Source of the DNA: Antedon bifida | Taxonomy: Eukaryota > Echinodermata > Crinoidea > Comatulida > Antedonidae | DNA length: 64,000 bases | Reading direction: 5' to 3' | NCBI GenBank assembly: GCA_963402885.1 | Contig: OY727100.1 | Coordinates: forward strand, 14,043,395-14,107,394 | Shown here: positions 36,178-49,600 of the stretch, one piece after another | How the letters are laid out: every line of letters starts with the position of its first letter | Numbering within the stretch: position 1 is the stretch's first letter | The notes under the pieces: model-generated | What the model was told of the DNA's origin: nothing | Seen by the model: only the letters and a program-made list of their open reading frames with translations | Database searches by the model: none | Program-made: the position numbers and the translations under genes

Positions 36178-36371
36178 ATCTTATGACTATACCCTCTTCA
36201 AAAGTTGATGTTGCTCCACTTAAACATCTACCAGAGAACAATTGCTCGCAGCATACCTGCCAACGAGACCGATTTATGACAATTTTAGAGGCAATCCCCC
36301 ATTTATCATACACAGATAAAAAAATATGCCGTCTGCTGTCAACAATACATACAATACAATTTCTAGCATAA
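36178..36371 (+). other. unrecognised exon-like open segment
   Basis: A good 3' splice site (TTTCTTCTACTTTCCAG, AG at 36176-36177) opens onto a 64-codon frame ending in TAA at 36369-36371. Its composition is more protein-like than the surrounding AT-rich frames, with Cys, His, Pro and charged residues. I recognise no domain and found no partner exon upstream. It could be an orphan terminal exon, a decayed exon or chance. Confidence 0.15.
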
Positions 36372-37127
36372 ATTATTTTCTGATGTTAATCAAGAGTTTT
36401 GCGATAACCCCACGATATCAAATGTTTGTGCTTAAATCAACTGCAGATATTCATCAATGTGGGGTACCGAGCATGTCATCAAGTGACGTTCATATATAAG
36501 GTGGGTTATCATTTTTAAAAAAGAGAAATTCTTTTTGTGAGGACACCTGTTTTATCTGTATCCCTGACGTACAAGCACCATTTCTGGTTATTGAGTACAT
36601 TGTTCAGGGTTCAAGCGCATAAATGATCAATTAATACTGAAGTGAAATTATGTGTAATTACTTCTATAGGCCTATATCTATAGTGTTTATAAAAAAGGTT
36701 GCAGTATTTAGTGCCATTCTTGTGGTCTGGTCTAACTCTCTGTATCCATATCTTACATAGTAAGTAGAACAGTATGTATTCTCTACTCCTTTTTCTTAAT
36801 ATATACTGATTTAATGCAACAAATTAATGAGTAGAAAACTGGGTTGCTTTTTACTAACCAACTATCACAGTGTCTTTTTAGACACTGAAATCTGATGAAA
36901 TGTGAAGTTGAAAAAAATCAAGTTTGCATAATTTAATTGGACATTATCAAGTGTCACAGTATATGTGAGTATATTAGAGAGATTGCTGAATTACAGAGAT
37001 ATTGATTTATAAAATACTTAACTTTGTTCACATAGATTAGGAACAAGGTTTCTGTTTAATGATCCCAAAGATTATTTTCACAATTTGAGATTACAAACTT
37101 TTGTAGCATATCGTTTAGTATCTTAAT

Positions 37128-37680
37128 CATTATTATCATCATCATTGTTATCTTATAGTTATCAACCAGTCCAATTCCAAACATATATAATAAATACAAC
37201 AGAATCCCTCCTTTGGGATACCACTATTAAGGGGACACTTTCTTGAGAAACAAACAAGGGGAAATATATGTTTTAAAACAGCCAACTCCTATTTAAGGGA
37301 CACCCTTATTAATAAGGATAACTCTAATTTGTAAAACAAATGAAGGGAAAAATATGTTATAAAACTATCAAGTTCTATTTAAGGAACACTCCACTTAAAA
37401 GGACACATTCTTTGGTCTACTGTAATAAATATATAACATAATACTTTGCATCAAAGTTCATCATTATTATCATCATCATTGTCGTCTTATAGTTATCAAC
37501 CATTGTAATTCCTTCTTTGGGACACTTTCTTGAGAAACAAACAAGGGGAACTGTATATTTTAAAACAATTCCTATTTAAGGGACACCCCACATGGATACT
37601 TCAATTAAGTGAAAATATATGTTTTAAAACTATTGCCAACTCCTATTGAAGAGACACTCCTACTAAGAGGAGATTTTGTT
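37128..37680. repeat. 334-bp direct repeat with internal GGGACAC-type sub-repeats
   Basis: ATTATCATCATCATTG..CTTATAGTTATCAACCA occurs near 37133 and again about 334 bp later. Both copies continue into GGGACACTTTCTTGAGAAAC and ACAAACAAGGGGAA, then AAAATATATGTTTTAAAAC. A related phrase (CTATTAAAGGGACAAGATGC..ATATATGTTTTAACA) occurs at 59709-59745, so this is part of a dispersed repeat family. No coding capacity is seen. Confidence 0.65.
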
Positions 37681-40600
37681 TGATCCCATATAGATATATG
37701 ACATTATGATATTTGTGTAATTTTTACACATGCTTTTACATTTCTACAATATAATATTCTGTTTGAAATAATTTACCTATTTCATAATTTGTATAACAAT
37801 TCCATATTTTATTTTTTTATGTTGCACAAGTTCTAAACATGATATTATATTATAAGTATTATAAGATTAGATTAAACTAAATACCGCTCACTTTTAAAAC
37901 AGATGAATCGCGCATCAGAATATTCCAGCTCAATAAATCTATGTCTGTGATTTTAATGCTGGAGGATTTGTTTTTTTACACTGCATGTATGGTACGCCCT
38001 CGTTGACCGATTGTCATTCTGCTGTTGATGAGTTCTGACATTGCTCTCGTCGTTAAGAATTGAATTACATATTTTGCTATCTCATGACAACATTCTCATT
38101 GTCATTTTGGATGAATTAGCAAACTTGGCGCTTGAATTTACAATGAACAAAAAATGTGGTACAACATAAAAACTTAGAAATGCCAAAATATGATATAAGC
38201 TTATAAGCAATAAGATTCTCTATGAATACTAAATTTGAAAAAATATAATAAAATTTATTATCCAATGCATATAATAACAGAATAGTCAAAAGCAATTCTG
38301 CACACATTTCATATTATACAGTAAAAATACAAACTGATTTTGTTGTTCAAACTTTTTTGTTATATTCTAATAGTAATTAATTATTAAATAGTTAATACAT
38401 CTTACTCGCTCCTTCACCCACCCCAAACAGCACAATTTGGTTTCAGTTAAGCTGTATTTACTGTAAATTGCTATTAAAATAATACTCTTGTAACACACAT
38501 TTTCTTTGGACTGATTGAATTCATTTCAACAAAACTAATAATATTTTTATTTCTTGCCTAATAATGTATCTCTTTTGACTGCAGAAGTTTAACTATATAG
38601 ATGCCAATCAGAAATACTCATCAACGTAGAATGATGCTATTTCAGCATTAAACCCAAAGAACATATTATAAAAAAAAAATCATAGATAACATATTATTTA
38701 TGAAAACAATTAGCAAAACTAGGTTGGTGAATAAATTGTCAGTTTAAACAACCATCATCTGGACATCAAAGACAGATGAGGTTGCCATAGCGATGATGGA
38801 TGGTTTGTGTTTTGAGTCATGTGACATATTTCACACCATCATTGATAATTGGATGAGAAAGTTTTGACATGTTACCACAGTATTTCTTCAACAACTAATA
38901 ATCGACTACAGTACAGTAGTTCCATGGTTTGGACAGAAGCTTTATGTCCAGTTTGAAGGCCTCTAGAGGGTGCTGTCACATTTATTTCAAATTGTCCGTT
39001 AGAATAGTATGTAAATTGACATAACCTTTTCATACTTCTTTGATTTTAATTATTTATTTATACTTTACTTTAAAATGGACATTTCTTAGAAGTCAGAGTT
39101 GGATTAAATCACCATCCTGATTTTTTTAGAATGAAATTACATTTTTAGGTCCTGGATCTGCCAGGTGATGGATACTATACTTCTTTCCCCTTCATGTTAA
39201 ATTCTAGACATTCAACTCCGTTTATTTCTATAAATATTTCTATTTATTTATAAAACAATTTTTAATGCAAAATTTATTCAGTATTGTTTACTTTCTATGA
39301 CCAATATAAATTGAAAGTTAGTATATTTATTTTGTTAATACTTATAATGTAAATATTCTTTAGATATCATCACTTTAGGTTTACTTTTGCATAAAAAAAA
39401 ACTAAATGGACGAAAATTGACATTCAAACAATAATTACAAGTATAGTTATGCTCTAATGACATCCAGCATGCCGTTAGTTAATTACATTTTTTTTAAAAC
39501 GCTGATGTTAGAAGTGGTCATTATTATCGTCAATAACCACGCAAAATGAGTGACTCCCATTTTAATAGGTTTTTAATGACGCAACGTAATGCATTTAATC
39601 CGTCTTCTTTCCACTAAATAATTAGCCTGGAATTGCCAGTCATTAGGCCTAGAATTCTTTTATGTCAAGACAAATTTTTAAGCACTTATGCAATGCTGTT
39701 AATACTCAAATATATTGTTGGACTGTTATTAAAATTAGTGTTTTAAATGCAAAAATTAAGTTTAGATAAAAATTGTAGGCCTACTTGCTTCTAAAATAGT
39801 ATAGGCCACTGCACCTTACCAAGTTGATAAAGTACCTTACAAATTGTTATGCAGGGGTTAATTATTATATTCCAACAGAGGTGCTTATGGATCAGTAACT
39901 TTGGTAACTGCTGGTGACAGAATTCTTAGAAAGTTGTATAGGGTGTTGGAAGATAGACTTTGAGGATGTTAGATGGTAATTGTAAGAAATTGTACTTTTT
40001 TTTTTGCAGAACCAGAAACTTCTTAATAAATTAATTGTTGAAAATAGCTAAAGTACAATGATAAAACAAGGTAATTTGGGTAATTTTTATCTCTTTTGTT
40101 ATTTTTAAATTTGTAATGTCTGCCTTGTAAGAAACCTAAATAATATAGTATATGAAGAATATTGATATAAAGGCTTGCAAGAGTCAGTTGTCTAGGCTCG
40201 AAACATATGCCATATGCTAGCAAGACTAGTACATTTATAAGAAGGGGTTGCGCATGAAACATTATTGTTGACATTGATTGTAATCGCAGCCGGTCAAATT
40301 TAACTGATGACTTTATTGAGTCATTAATGTTGATGTTTTTGGCAGAAATATACTGTATGCATTACATTTTATGTAGTTTTTACACTTATTTGTCATGCTT
40401 TTTTTTTGTGGAGATGAAATCTGCGATTGACTGGTCTTTCTAGACCTGGAAAGTCTACAAACTACATATAGTATCATGGGTTTATTTCTGTTGCATTGTG
40501 TTGGTAGCAACCCTATACACCTTCACTTCTAAAAAATAAAGAAATAAAATACATTTTCTAACATTTATTCTGCCCTTCCAAAAAATGACTTCTCATACAA

Positions 40601-41162
40601 TATCTTTTCCTTAGTGCAACTAAACTGTGACATTTAGTAAAAGTTAATCGTTAAAAAAAATCAATTTAACGTTTGGAAACATATTGTGTTTTAATGTCAG
40701 TTTTATTATTGCTTTGTTGATGTTTAACTTTTAGTTTGAAATTTGGTTTTATACAAATTAAAATAACAATTTTAATGAGAGTAGCTGACAGTTTAAAGAC
40801 ACTAGTGATAATATGTGCACTTAGGTTTCTCTCTAAGGAAACTTTTAATATTAAAATTAAAACTTAAGTGATTTTTTTCTATCATGATTATATTTATTTA
40901 TAAAAGCTTCTGATACCATAGCATAGTTTAAAATGACACTTTTATCTACAAGTATCCTCCCACAGTGACATGATCATTTTCTTTTCTTTCACTAAATATC
41001 AATATAGTAATCATGGTCCTCGGTATTCACTTTACCAAGCCAGGATTGTAAATCTGTGATGAGTCTATTGTTCTAATAATTTTTTTTTTCAACTTATCTA
41101 CCAGCAATTCTTAATATAATTTATGTTGTGTGTTAGTAATAGTTTAGTTTTTTTTTTTTTTT

Positions 41163-41452
41163 AAAGTTCTTCAAATCAAATAACAAATATTTAAAAATAT
41201 ATATATACAGTATCATTGTGTTTAATTTTTTAAAAGTTATATTTTTTTTAACTTGGGATAATCTAAAAACTAAACTTGTGTTTTCTAAAATGTAATCAAA
41301 GTTGAGCATTTTATATTTAAAAGTTCTTCAAATCAAATAACAAATATTTAAAAATATATATACAGTATCATGTTTAAATTTTAAAAAGATATATTTATTT
41401 ATAACTTGGGATAATCTAAAAACTAAACTTGTGTTTTCTAAAAATGTTCTCA
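41163..41452. repeat. 157-bp direct duplication
   Basis: AAAGTTCTTCAAATCAAATA begins at 41163 and again at 41320. Both copies run through TACAGTATCAT to AACTTGGGATAATCTAAAAA and ACTAAACTTGTGTTTTC with only small indels, suggesting a fairly recent tandem duplication. Confidence 0.85.
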
Positions 41453-42679
41453 AGGTCGAGGAATTTCAAGTTCAACTCCGAACAAAGAAAAAAAATTTCA
41501 TTAGCAAAAATTACACAATCTGCTTATTTTATGTAATTAAAGTATTAATTTCAATCTTAGTTTCTGAAAATCTAATTGAGATTTTGTGTCGGAATAATAC
41601 TCTATATAAATATGTATTCTTGCTTTGGGCTGTTACCGCATATCTAGACTAAATTTGCAGTAAATAGCAATTTAGATTTATTCCCCGTGGAATGTACATT
41701 TTGAATAAATTATTTTTTTTGATAACTATAAATCATAGTTGTGTAATTTATTACGCTTTGCTTTGGTTGACAGTACAACCCAGATACAGTGAGCGGCAGC
41801 GGGCAGCGGCAGACTGTGAAAAGTTAACAGTCTCAACTTTATGACCTTCGGTTTTGGTGTGTACTAGATTGACCATGTCTGTGACCTCTATACAAACTTG
41901 ACCTTATAATGTAGTCTTTTTTCATTATTGATTTAAAATATATCACTCAATATAGGATAATGATAAAAATATCTATAAATGTAATTGTATATTAAGCAAT
42001 ATATATTTTTTGTTATTGTTAAACTTTGTTAAAAGAAAATAATAAGTTTATTTCTGATATGTCATAGCATATTCTACAAAACATTTAAACTATTATTACT
42101 ACTATGAATTTGAAATATTAAGTAAAACAAATTGTTAATATTAAAATATATTGTTAAGAAAGTAATTTCTTTGTGAAGTGGTTAAAACCTTGTTAAAGAT
42201 TTAAGTAGTTATAATAGTTAATTTAATAATTGTTTTTAATTACAAATACCTACTTTTTCATAACATTAAACCAATAGTTATAACAATTGATTGGTTAATT
42301 TAAAGTATTATAAAAAAAAATACACATTTAATATTTTGCATTGCTGTCATTAGAATTGTTTTCAGGCATAATTATCCTGGTCCAACATCCTATACCATAA
42401 TGTTAATGAGAAAGATAGGAAGGTGAGTTAGCAAGTGACTATGCATGTGAACTTGGAAAACTTGTATCGTAAAATCTTTGAAATTTGATCATATTTATGT
42501 TATTAAAGTTGTGAAATTTTAGTTCAAGTTTCATTGAGATGTGATGTCTATATGATGGCACACTTTATGAAGCAAAACAATAATGATTTTGTGTAATTTA
42601 TTTATATTACATTTATTGAATATAAAACATAACATTTAGTTATTTATATGAAGACATTTTTGAATTGTTAATAATGGTG

Positions 42680-42910
42680 TGAAGTGATGTTAATCATATA
42701 CATGATGTCACTGGTGGTAGTGATGTTGATGATGATACTATAGGTGCTTATACTACATGGTGATGTTGGTATAGTGATAATAGTGACAGTAGTGATTAGA
42801 TAGGTGAATGTGGTGTTTGGTGATGATAATGATAGTGATGATAATGATAGTGATGATAATGATAGTGATAATAATGAAAATACTAGCCAATGATGATAAT
42901 AATGATGAAA
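42680..42910. repeat. GATAATGATAGT microsatellite region
   Basis: Imperfect GATGAT, GATAAT and GATAGT runs include a short perfect 15-bp iteration of GATAGTGATGATAAT near 42830-42870. Confidence 0.8.
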
Positions 42911-44087
42911 GACATGTTGATTTTCATGTCTGTAGAAGTATCCACACTATCACTCTTTTAAACTAAGAAGAAATAAATATGTTTATGTACTTGTGAATCT
43001 TGTAATGTAACAACTGCTATTTGAGAATTAGAATATTCAGAATTAAGAATTCTACAACGGTGTAATCTTAAGCAGAATTAGAATTAGCAAAGACAATAGT
43101 TAGACATCCGAGTATCGTATTAGTATGCATTGCAAGTTATTTAATACCTTTTTTAATAAAACTTGTCAATACGTTTTAAACTCTTATCGTACATTTAATT
43201 AATTGGTTCTTACACAGATCCTCCATTGTCGCTATTAATTACAAAACTCACATAATCAAAAGTAAATGATGCCGAGTACCGATCTCAAATGAAAACCATT
43301 TACTAAAACGTTTTTGTTTTGTTATAATGTATTAACCGTGGAAGAATTCACTTTGAATCCATCATCTATGTTCCATTTCAAATACTTCTTCATTTTCAAT
43401 TCTATCTTCCGTTAATTGTACTTTTAATTATTTTTCTAATCCTTAAATTTCATATTTTCAAGTAAGAAACGTAAAGCCTCGGGACAAAGAGTTTTTCCAT
43501 TTGAGTTGCGGCTTAAGCATCAATTGAACAAGCTATTTGGGGTCATTGATTCTTAGGCGACTTCTACAAACAAATTATTATCAAATATGATGCAAATATG
43601 TTATGTTCAGTGCATGAATTAATCAAGATTATTGATTCATGCCTCCGTTGCTTTACTGACCTGGATAAATATATTCAAAGAATTGTAATTTTAGCAAATC
43701 TTAATCAAAGTAATGCATTTTTAAATATTCACAATCAGAGAAATAGAAAAGGGTGGCATTTTTGTGATAACTACTGTATCTTATGGAATGTGGCATTGCA
43801 GTGCATGGATCTGATCCATCAGTCATAGACTTATATCACTGTGAAAAGTACATTACAAAGTGTACTACTAGCCCGGTACCAGTCCAAATCCATTTTTTTT
43901 TTATGCCAAGTCTTCAAGCAAAACTCTTATGTTATAATTTATATTCTTAATCAAGCAAATGACATTTTATAACAAATGTAAAATAACCTTAAACCAATGG
44001 TTTTGAACGTATTCACTTCATGTAGATTGCTCTCAATTCTATTTACTCGATTTCATTGCTTCCTTCACTACCAACATTTTTCTAAGC

Positions 44088-44263
44088 ACTAGTGACCGTA
44101 TTCACCAATCTCACTTACGTGAGATATTTTCCTTAAATACTAAGTATTTCACTTAAGTCAATAAATATCTAAGTATTTCTCTAAATTGTATTGGATATTT
44201 TTTTTATTTTAAGGGTGTTTCCCTTAGTCCTTAGCCAAAGTGTGTATGGTGAATATGGCCACA
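44088..44263. mobile_element. MITE-like element with inverted termini
   Basis: The left end TAGTGACCGTATTCACCA and the reverse complement of the right end, CTGTGGCCATATTCACCA, form about 18-bp terminal inverted repeats around a 140-bp AT-rich interior. The interior is rich in ACTTAAGT/ACTTACGTGAG words that are themselves partly palindromic. It has no coding capacity. Target-site duplications are not clear, so the boundaries are approximate. Confidence 0.45.
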
Positions 44264-45090
44264 GTCTTTCAATCTTCACATAGGGTATGTTCAGACATAG
44301 TTATATACCCAGTAAGTTACATAAAGAAAAGAATTAAATACTGTAGGAAAGCTTATTACATGAAAAAAACTCTTTCAAATAAAGTTATTGAATTTTACTG
44401 ATAACTTTGCTAATAAATTGTTTGTTATTTTTAAAAATAACAAACAAAAATATTATAAACAAATCAATAAATATGGAAACAAAATTTTGACATGTAAAAA
44501 AATAGTAATTAACTTTAAAAAATAGAATATATATATTCTATCACTTTCAGTTAAAACAATCCTCTACAGAAACCAAGTTAATTAAATTTAATTAATCATT
44601 ATTCTCAAGTGTGTCTCTGAACATATGTCATATATTGTCTCTAAATATTGGTATCTAAAAGGGTTTTAATTCAATTAATTTCTGCATTCATTAGCAACTT
44701 TAAATTATCAATAAGCGTTCAAAAAATTAAGAGCAGCTGCCTTCTAATTTTCTTTTCAACCCATTGTTGCAATGAAATTGTAATAATGATAATTATTATT
44801 TGTTGAATTATAGACAGGCCTAGTTACTGAAACAAAGAGAGGTCATTGCGGTTTCATCCTTAGACATCAAAGGTACACTACTGTATAAGGATTGTTATTA
44901 TGCCTCATTAAAATTGTTTTATGTTTGAATGACTTTTCTAATGTATTTTAGTTAAAATTATTATTTTATTTCCACATTATAATATCACTGTTATCACATT
45001 CTTTCTTTAACTATATATATTATATACTGTACTTTATAGTGTCTAATCAAATATGAATATATTTAATTTTTCTGTCCCTGAAACCTTGAA

Positions 45091-45180
45091 ATACCAGTAT
45101 GGTGTCCGGCAGGGTTTAGTTTTTCACCAACCCCAAAATCAGTTCTATAAATACCGGGGTGGTGTCCAGCGGGGGATAGT
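45091..45180. repeat. 30-bp direct repeat at 60-bp spacing
   Basis: ATACCAGTATGGTGTCCGGC with its following 10 bp (45091-45120) is repeated with changes at 45151-45180 (ATACCGGGGTGGTGTCCAGC). It is locally more GC-rich than the surroundings. Confidence 0.6.
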
Positions 45181-46629
45181 TCCACCATGTAGATTAACTT
45201 CTATTTATTTGTTGTTAGCCGAAACTGTTCAATTCATTTAAATGTAAATGTTTTTTATATATTTACAAATTTACTTACTTAATATCGCAGTTATAATTGT
45301 AATAAATATTAATAAATTGTTCTAATAGTTTTGATTCAAAGATAGTAGGTTATAGAACAAAAACGTGCCAAGAGTCGTCATAAAATCACTAAATTCAATC
45401 AATCATTAGTAAATTCAAAATTGGAAGAACTTCGTTATCTTGGCACACTCAGATTTGCAAATTCTAATTAAACATTAGATTTGTATGAGCAACTTTAATG
45501 TAAAATCAATTTCCTTATTAAAACTTGTGTAAAGTGGCGATATTTCTGTATGTATTATCTATTGAAATAGGTTACATTATTGTTTGAATTTAATTACACT
45601 TCAAAACAAGAAGTTGATTTATTTTTTTCAATTACATCACCTATGAATTATATATTATTTCATTTCGATTATAATTCTGCATTAAAATCAGGACTTGGGG
45701 CTTGATTAAAATTAAAAATTCTGCATAATAACTGAAAATATTCATCTTTGATTATTAGGCCTACATTTGTCTTAATAAGTGCGGTACATTATGATTTTTA
45801 TTTTAAGTTTAAATAGGAGCCTACTGTCTGATTTATAGCAGTACATCCTCAAAATTCAATACAAATCTTTTTGTTCTGTTTCATTTTTAAATGTTTAAAT
45901 TATGTACATTGTACAAAGTACATTTAGTTTTTTCAAATTCCTGGTTATTGGAAATGACACCATAGACCCTAACATAACACAACATTGCATGATACAGGCA
46001 TCACATGTTATACACATGCAATGCTTTATTATAGAATTTGCCTATGATATGGACAAATGTGTGGAACTGACAAGGTGAGAGATATTTTGGAATAAGTTTA
46101 CATAAATTTAGGCAGCCCAATGGTGGTATAAATATTGTATTTGGTTTCTTAAATCTAGTTTTATTGATAAGATTATCATTGTGTATGTTAATTAGTTAAA
46201 GCAGGGAAGAGTTAACTTAATTTACCAGAAACTTGAAAAATGAAGATTAATAAAATCAGACTTTGAATATGCCGTTTTGTAGTTTTAACAAAGTTAATCA
46301 CTTCCATAGAAAAAAAACCCCAAAAAATGTTTTCACTTATAATATGACAAAATAAACAGTTAAATTCAACCAAAAACCCATTGGCTGGCAGCCGATTTGA
46401 CTGTTTTTCGCTTTAAATTACAGTTTCTAAATTATTTTTTTTCCCATCCAATTTTTGGTCAAAGTGAATAACTATTCGGTGACATTAAAATAGCTTTTAA
46501 AAAAAAATTTAAAAAATTATTTTTTCAGGTGGACAATATATCTTTAATAATATTTCCGATTATAAACTATGTTTAGGAAAGTAGTTGTTTTCTCTTGAAA
46601 CTATAGAGGGCAGTATTAGGATTTGTTAA

Positions 46630-49600
46630 AAAATTCGACCCTTTTATTTTTTCACAGAACTGGTTACTATTATAATGTAACATGCGCAGACGCAGATAAT
46701 GTGGTATGCACATCTTAACTCAACATATTATGTTTCAAAGTCTTGATGCCTTTTATTAAACGGCCAAAATTCAACCCTTTTTATTTTCCGACATAATTAC
46801 TATAACATAATGTGACATGCAGAATCAAATAATGTGGTCTTTGCATGTTATCTCAATACATATTGTGAAGTCAAAATTTAGGCCATTTTTTTGTCAAGGG
46901 TCGAAAATTGGCAATTTTTCGAAAATTTCCCTGTATAGGGATATTTTCCAAAAAAATTGCAACATTTCGACCTTTCTAATTTTCGATATAACTGGTTACT
47001 ATAGCATAATAGACATGCACAGAACACATTGTTCGACTCTGCGCATGTTAATTATGATATAATAACCATTTATGTCAAAAAATAAAAGGGTCAAAAATTG
47101 GCAATTACAGGGATTTTTTTTCAAAAAATTGCCAAATTTCGACCTTTTTATTTTTCCATAAAATTCGTTACTATAGTATAATTGACATGCGCAGAACCCA
47201 TAATTCAACTCTGCGCATGTCTATTATGCTATAGTAACCATTTATGTCACAAAATAAAATGGTCGAAAATTGGTTATTTTTCGAAAATTTTCCTGTACTA
47301 TAGTACAGGGATTTTTTCCAAAAATTGCCAAATTTCGACATTTTTATTTTTCCATAAAATTGGTTACTATAGCATAATTGACATGCACAGAACCCATTAT
47401 TCAACTCTGCGCATACTTATTATGCTATAGTAACTATTTATGTCACAAAATAAAATGGTCGAAAATTGGTCATTTTTTTAAAATTTCCCTGTACTATAGT
47501 ACAGGGATTTAAAAAAAAAATGCCAAATTTCGACCTTTTTATTTTTCCATAAAACTGGTTACTATAGTATAATTTACATGCGCAAAACCCATTATTCGAC
47601 TATGCGCATGTTTATTATGCTATAGTAACCATTTATGTCAACAAAAAAAAGGGTCGAAAAATGGCCATTTTCCAAAAATTTCCCTTACTATAAGTACAGG
47701 GATTTTTTCAAAAAATGACCAATTTTCGACCTTTTTATTTTTCGATAAAACTGGTTACTATAGCACAATTGACATGCGCAGAACCCATTATTCGACTCTG
47801 CGCATGTTTATTATGCTATAGTAACCATTTATGTCAAAAAATAAAAGGTTCGAAAATTGGCCATTATTCGAAAATTTCCCTTACTATAGTATAGGAATTT
47901 TTTCAAAAAATTACCAATTTTCGACCTTTTTAGTTTTCGATAAAACTGGTTACTATAGCACAATTGACATGCGCAGAACCCATTATTCGACTCTGCGCAT
48001 GTTTATTATGCTATTGTAACTATTTATGTCAACAAAAAAAAGGGTCGAAAATTGGCCATTTTCCAAACATTTCCCTTACTATAGTACAGGGATTTTTTCA
48101 AAAAATGATCAATTTTCGACCTTTTTTTTTCGATAAAACTGGTTACTATAGCACAATTGACATGCACAGAACCCATTATTCGACTCTGCGCATGTCTATT
48201 ATGCTATAGTAACCATTTATGTCACAAAATAAAATGGTCGAAAATTGGTTATTTTTCGAAAATTTTCCTGTACTATAGTACAGGGATTTTTTCAAAAAAT
48301 TGCCAAAATTCGAGCTTTTTATTTTTCCATAAAACTGGTTACTATAGCATAATTGACAAGCGCAGAACCCATTATTCAACTCTGTGCATGTTTATTATGC
48401 TATAGTAACCATTTATGTCAAAAAATAAAAGGATCGAAAATTGGATATTTTTCGAAAAAATCCCTGTACTATAGTACAGGGATTTTTTCCAAAAATTACC
48501 AAAATTCGAGCTTTTTATTTTTCCATAAAACTGGTTACTATAGCATAATTGACATGCGCAGAACCCATTATTCGACTCTGTGCATGTTTATTATGCTATA
48601 GTAACCATTTATGTCACAAAATAAAAGGGTCGAAAAATGGCCATTTTTCGAAAATTTCCCTTACTATAGTACAGGGATTTTTTCAAAAAATGACCAATTT
48701 TCGGCCTTTTTATTTTTCGATAAAACTGGTTACTATAGCACAATTGACATGCGCAGAACCCATTATTCGACTCTGAGCATGTTTATTATGCTATAGTAAC
48801 CATTTATGTCAAAAAATAAAAGGGTCGAAAAATGGCCATTTTTCGAAAATTTCCCTTACTATAGTACAGGGATTTTTTCAAAAAATGACCAATTTTCGAC
48901 CTTTTTATTTTTCGATAAAACTGGTTACTATAGCACAATTGACATGCGCAGAACGCATTATTCGACTCTGCGCATGTTTATTATGCTATAGTAACCATTT
49001 ATATCAAAAAATAAAAGGGTCGAAAAATGGCCATTTTTCGAAAATTTCCCTGTTCTATAGCACAGGGATTTTTTTCCAAAAATGACAAATTTTCGACCTT
49101 TTTATTTTTCGATAAAACTGGTTACTATAGCATAATTAACATGCGCAGAACCCATTATTCGACTCTGAGCATGTTTATTATGCTATAGTAACCATTTATG
49201 TCAAAAAATAAAAAGGTCGGAAATTGGCCATTTTTCGAAAATTTCCCTGTACTATAGCACAGGGATTTTTTCCAAAAATGACCAATTTTCGACCTTGTTA
49301 TTTTTCGATAAAACTGGTTACTATAGCACAATTGACATGCGCAGAACCCATTATTCGACTCTGCGCATGTTTATTATGCTATAGTAACCATTTATATCAA
49401 AAAATAAAAGGGTCGAAAAATGGCCATTTTTCGAAAATTTCCCTTACTATAGTACAGGGATTTTTTCAAAAAATGACCAATTTTCGGCCTTTTTATTTTT
49501 CGATAAAACTGGTTACTATAGCACAATTGACATGCGCAGAACCCATTATTCGACTCTGAGCATGTTTATTATGCTATAGTAACCATTTATGTCAAAAAAT

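Larger units (their letters stand above)
35783..46629. other. intergenic AT-rich DNA with scattered repeats
   Basis: No gene could be supported. It contains the repeats near 37.2-37.7 kb, 41.2 kb, 42.7 kb, 44.1 kb and 45.1 kb listed separately, and one exon-like open segment at 36178-36371 that I do not recognise. The remainder is AT-rich with many homopolymer runs. Confidence 0.5.
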
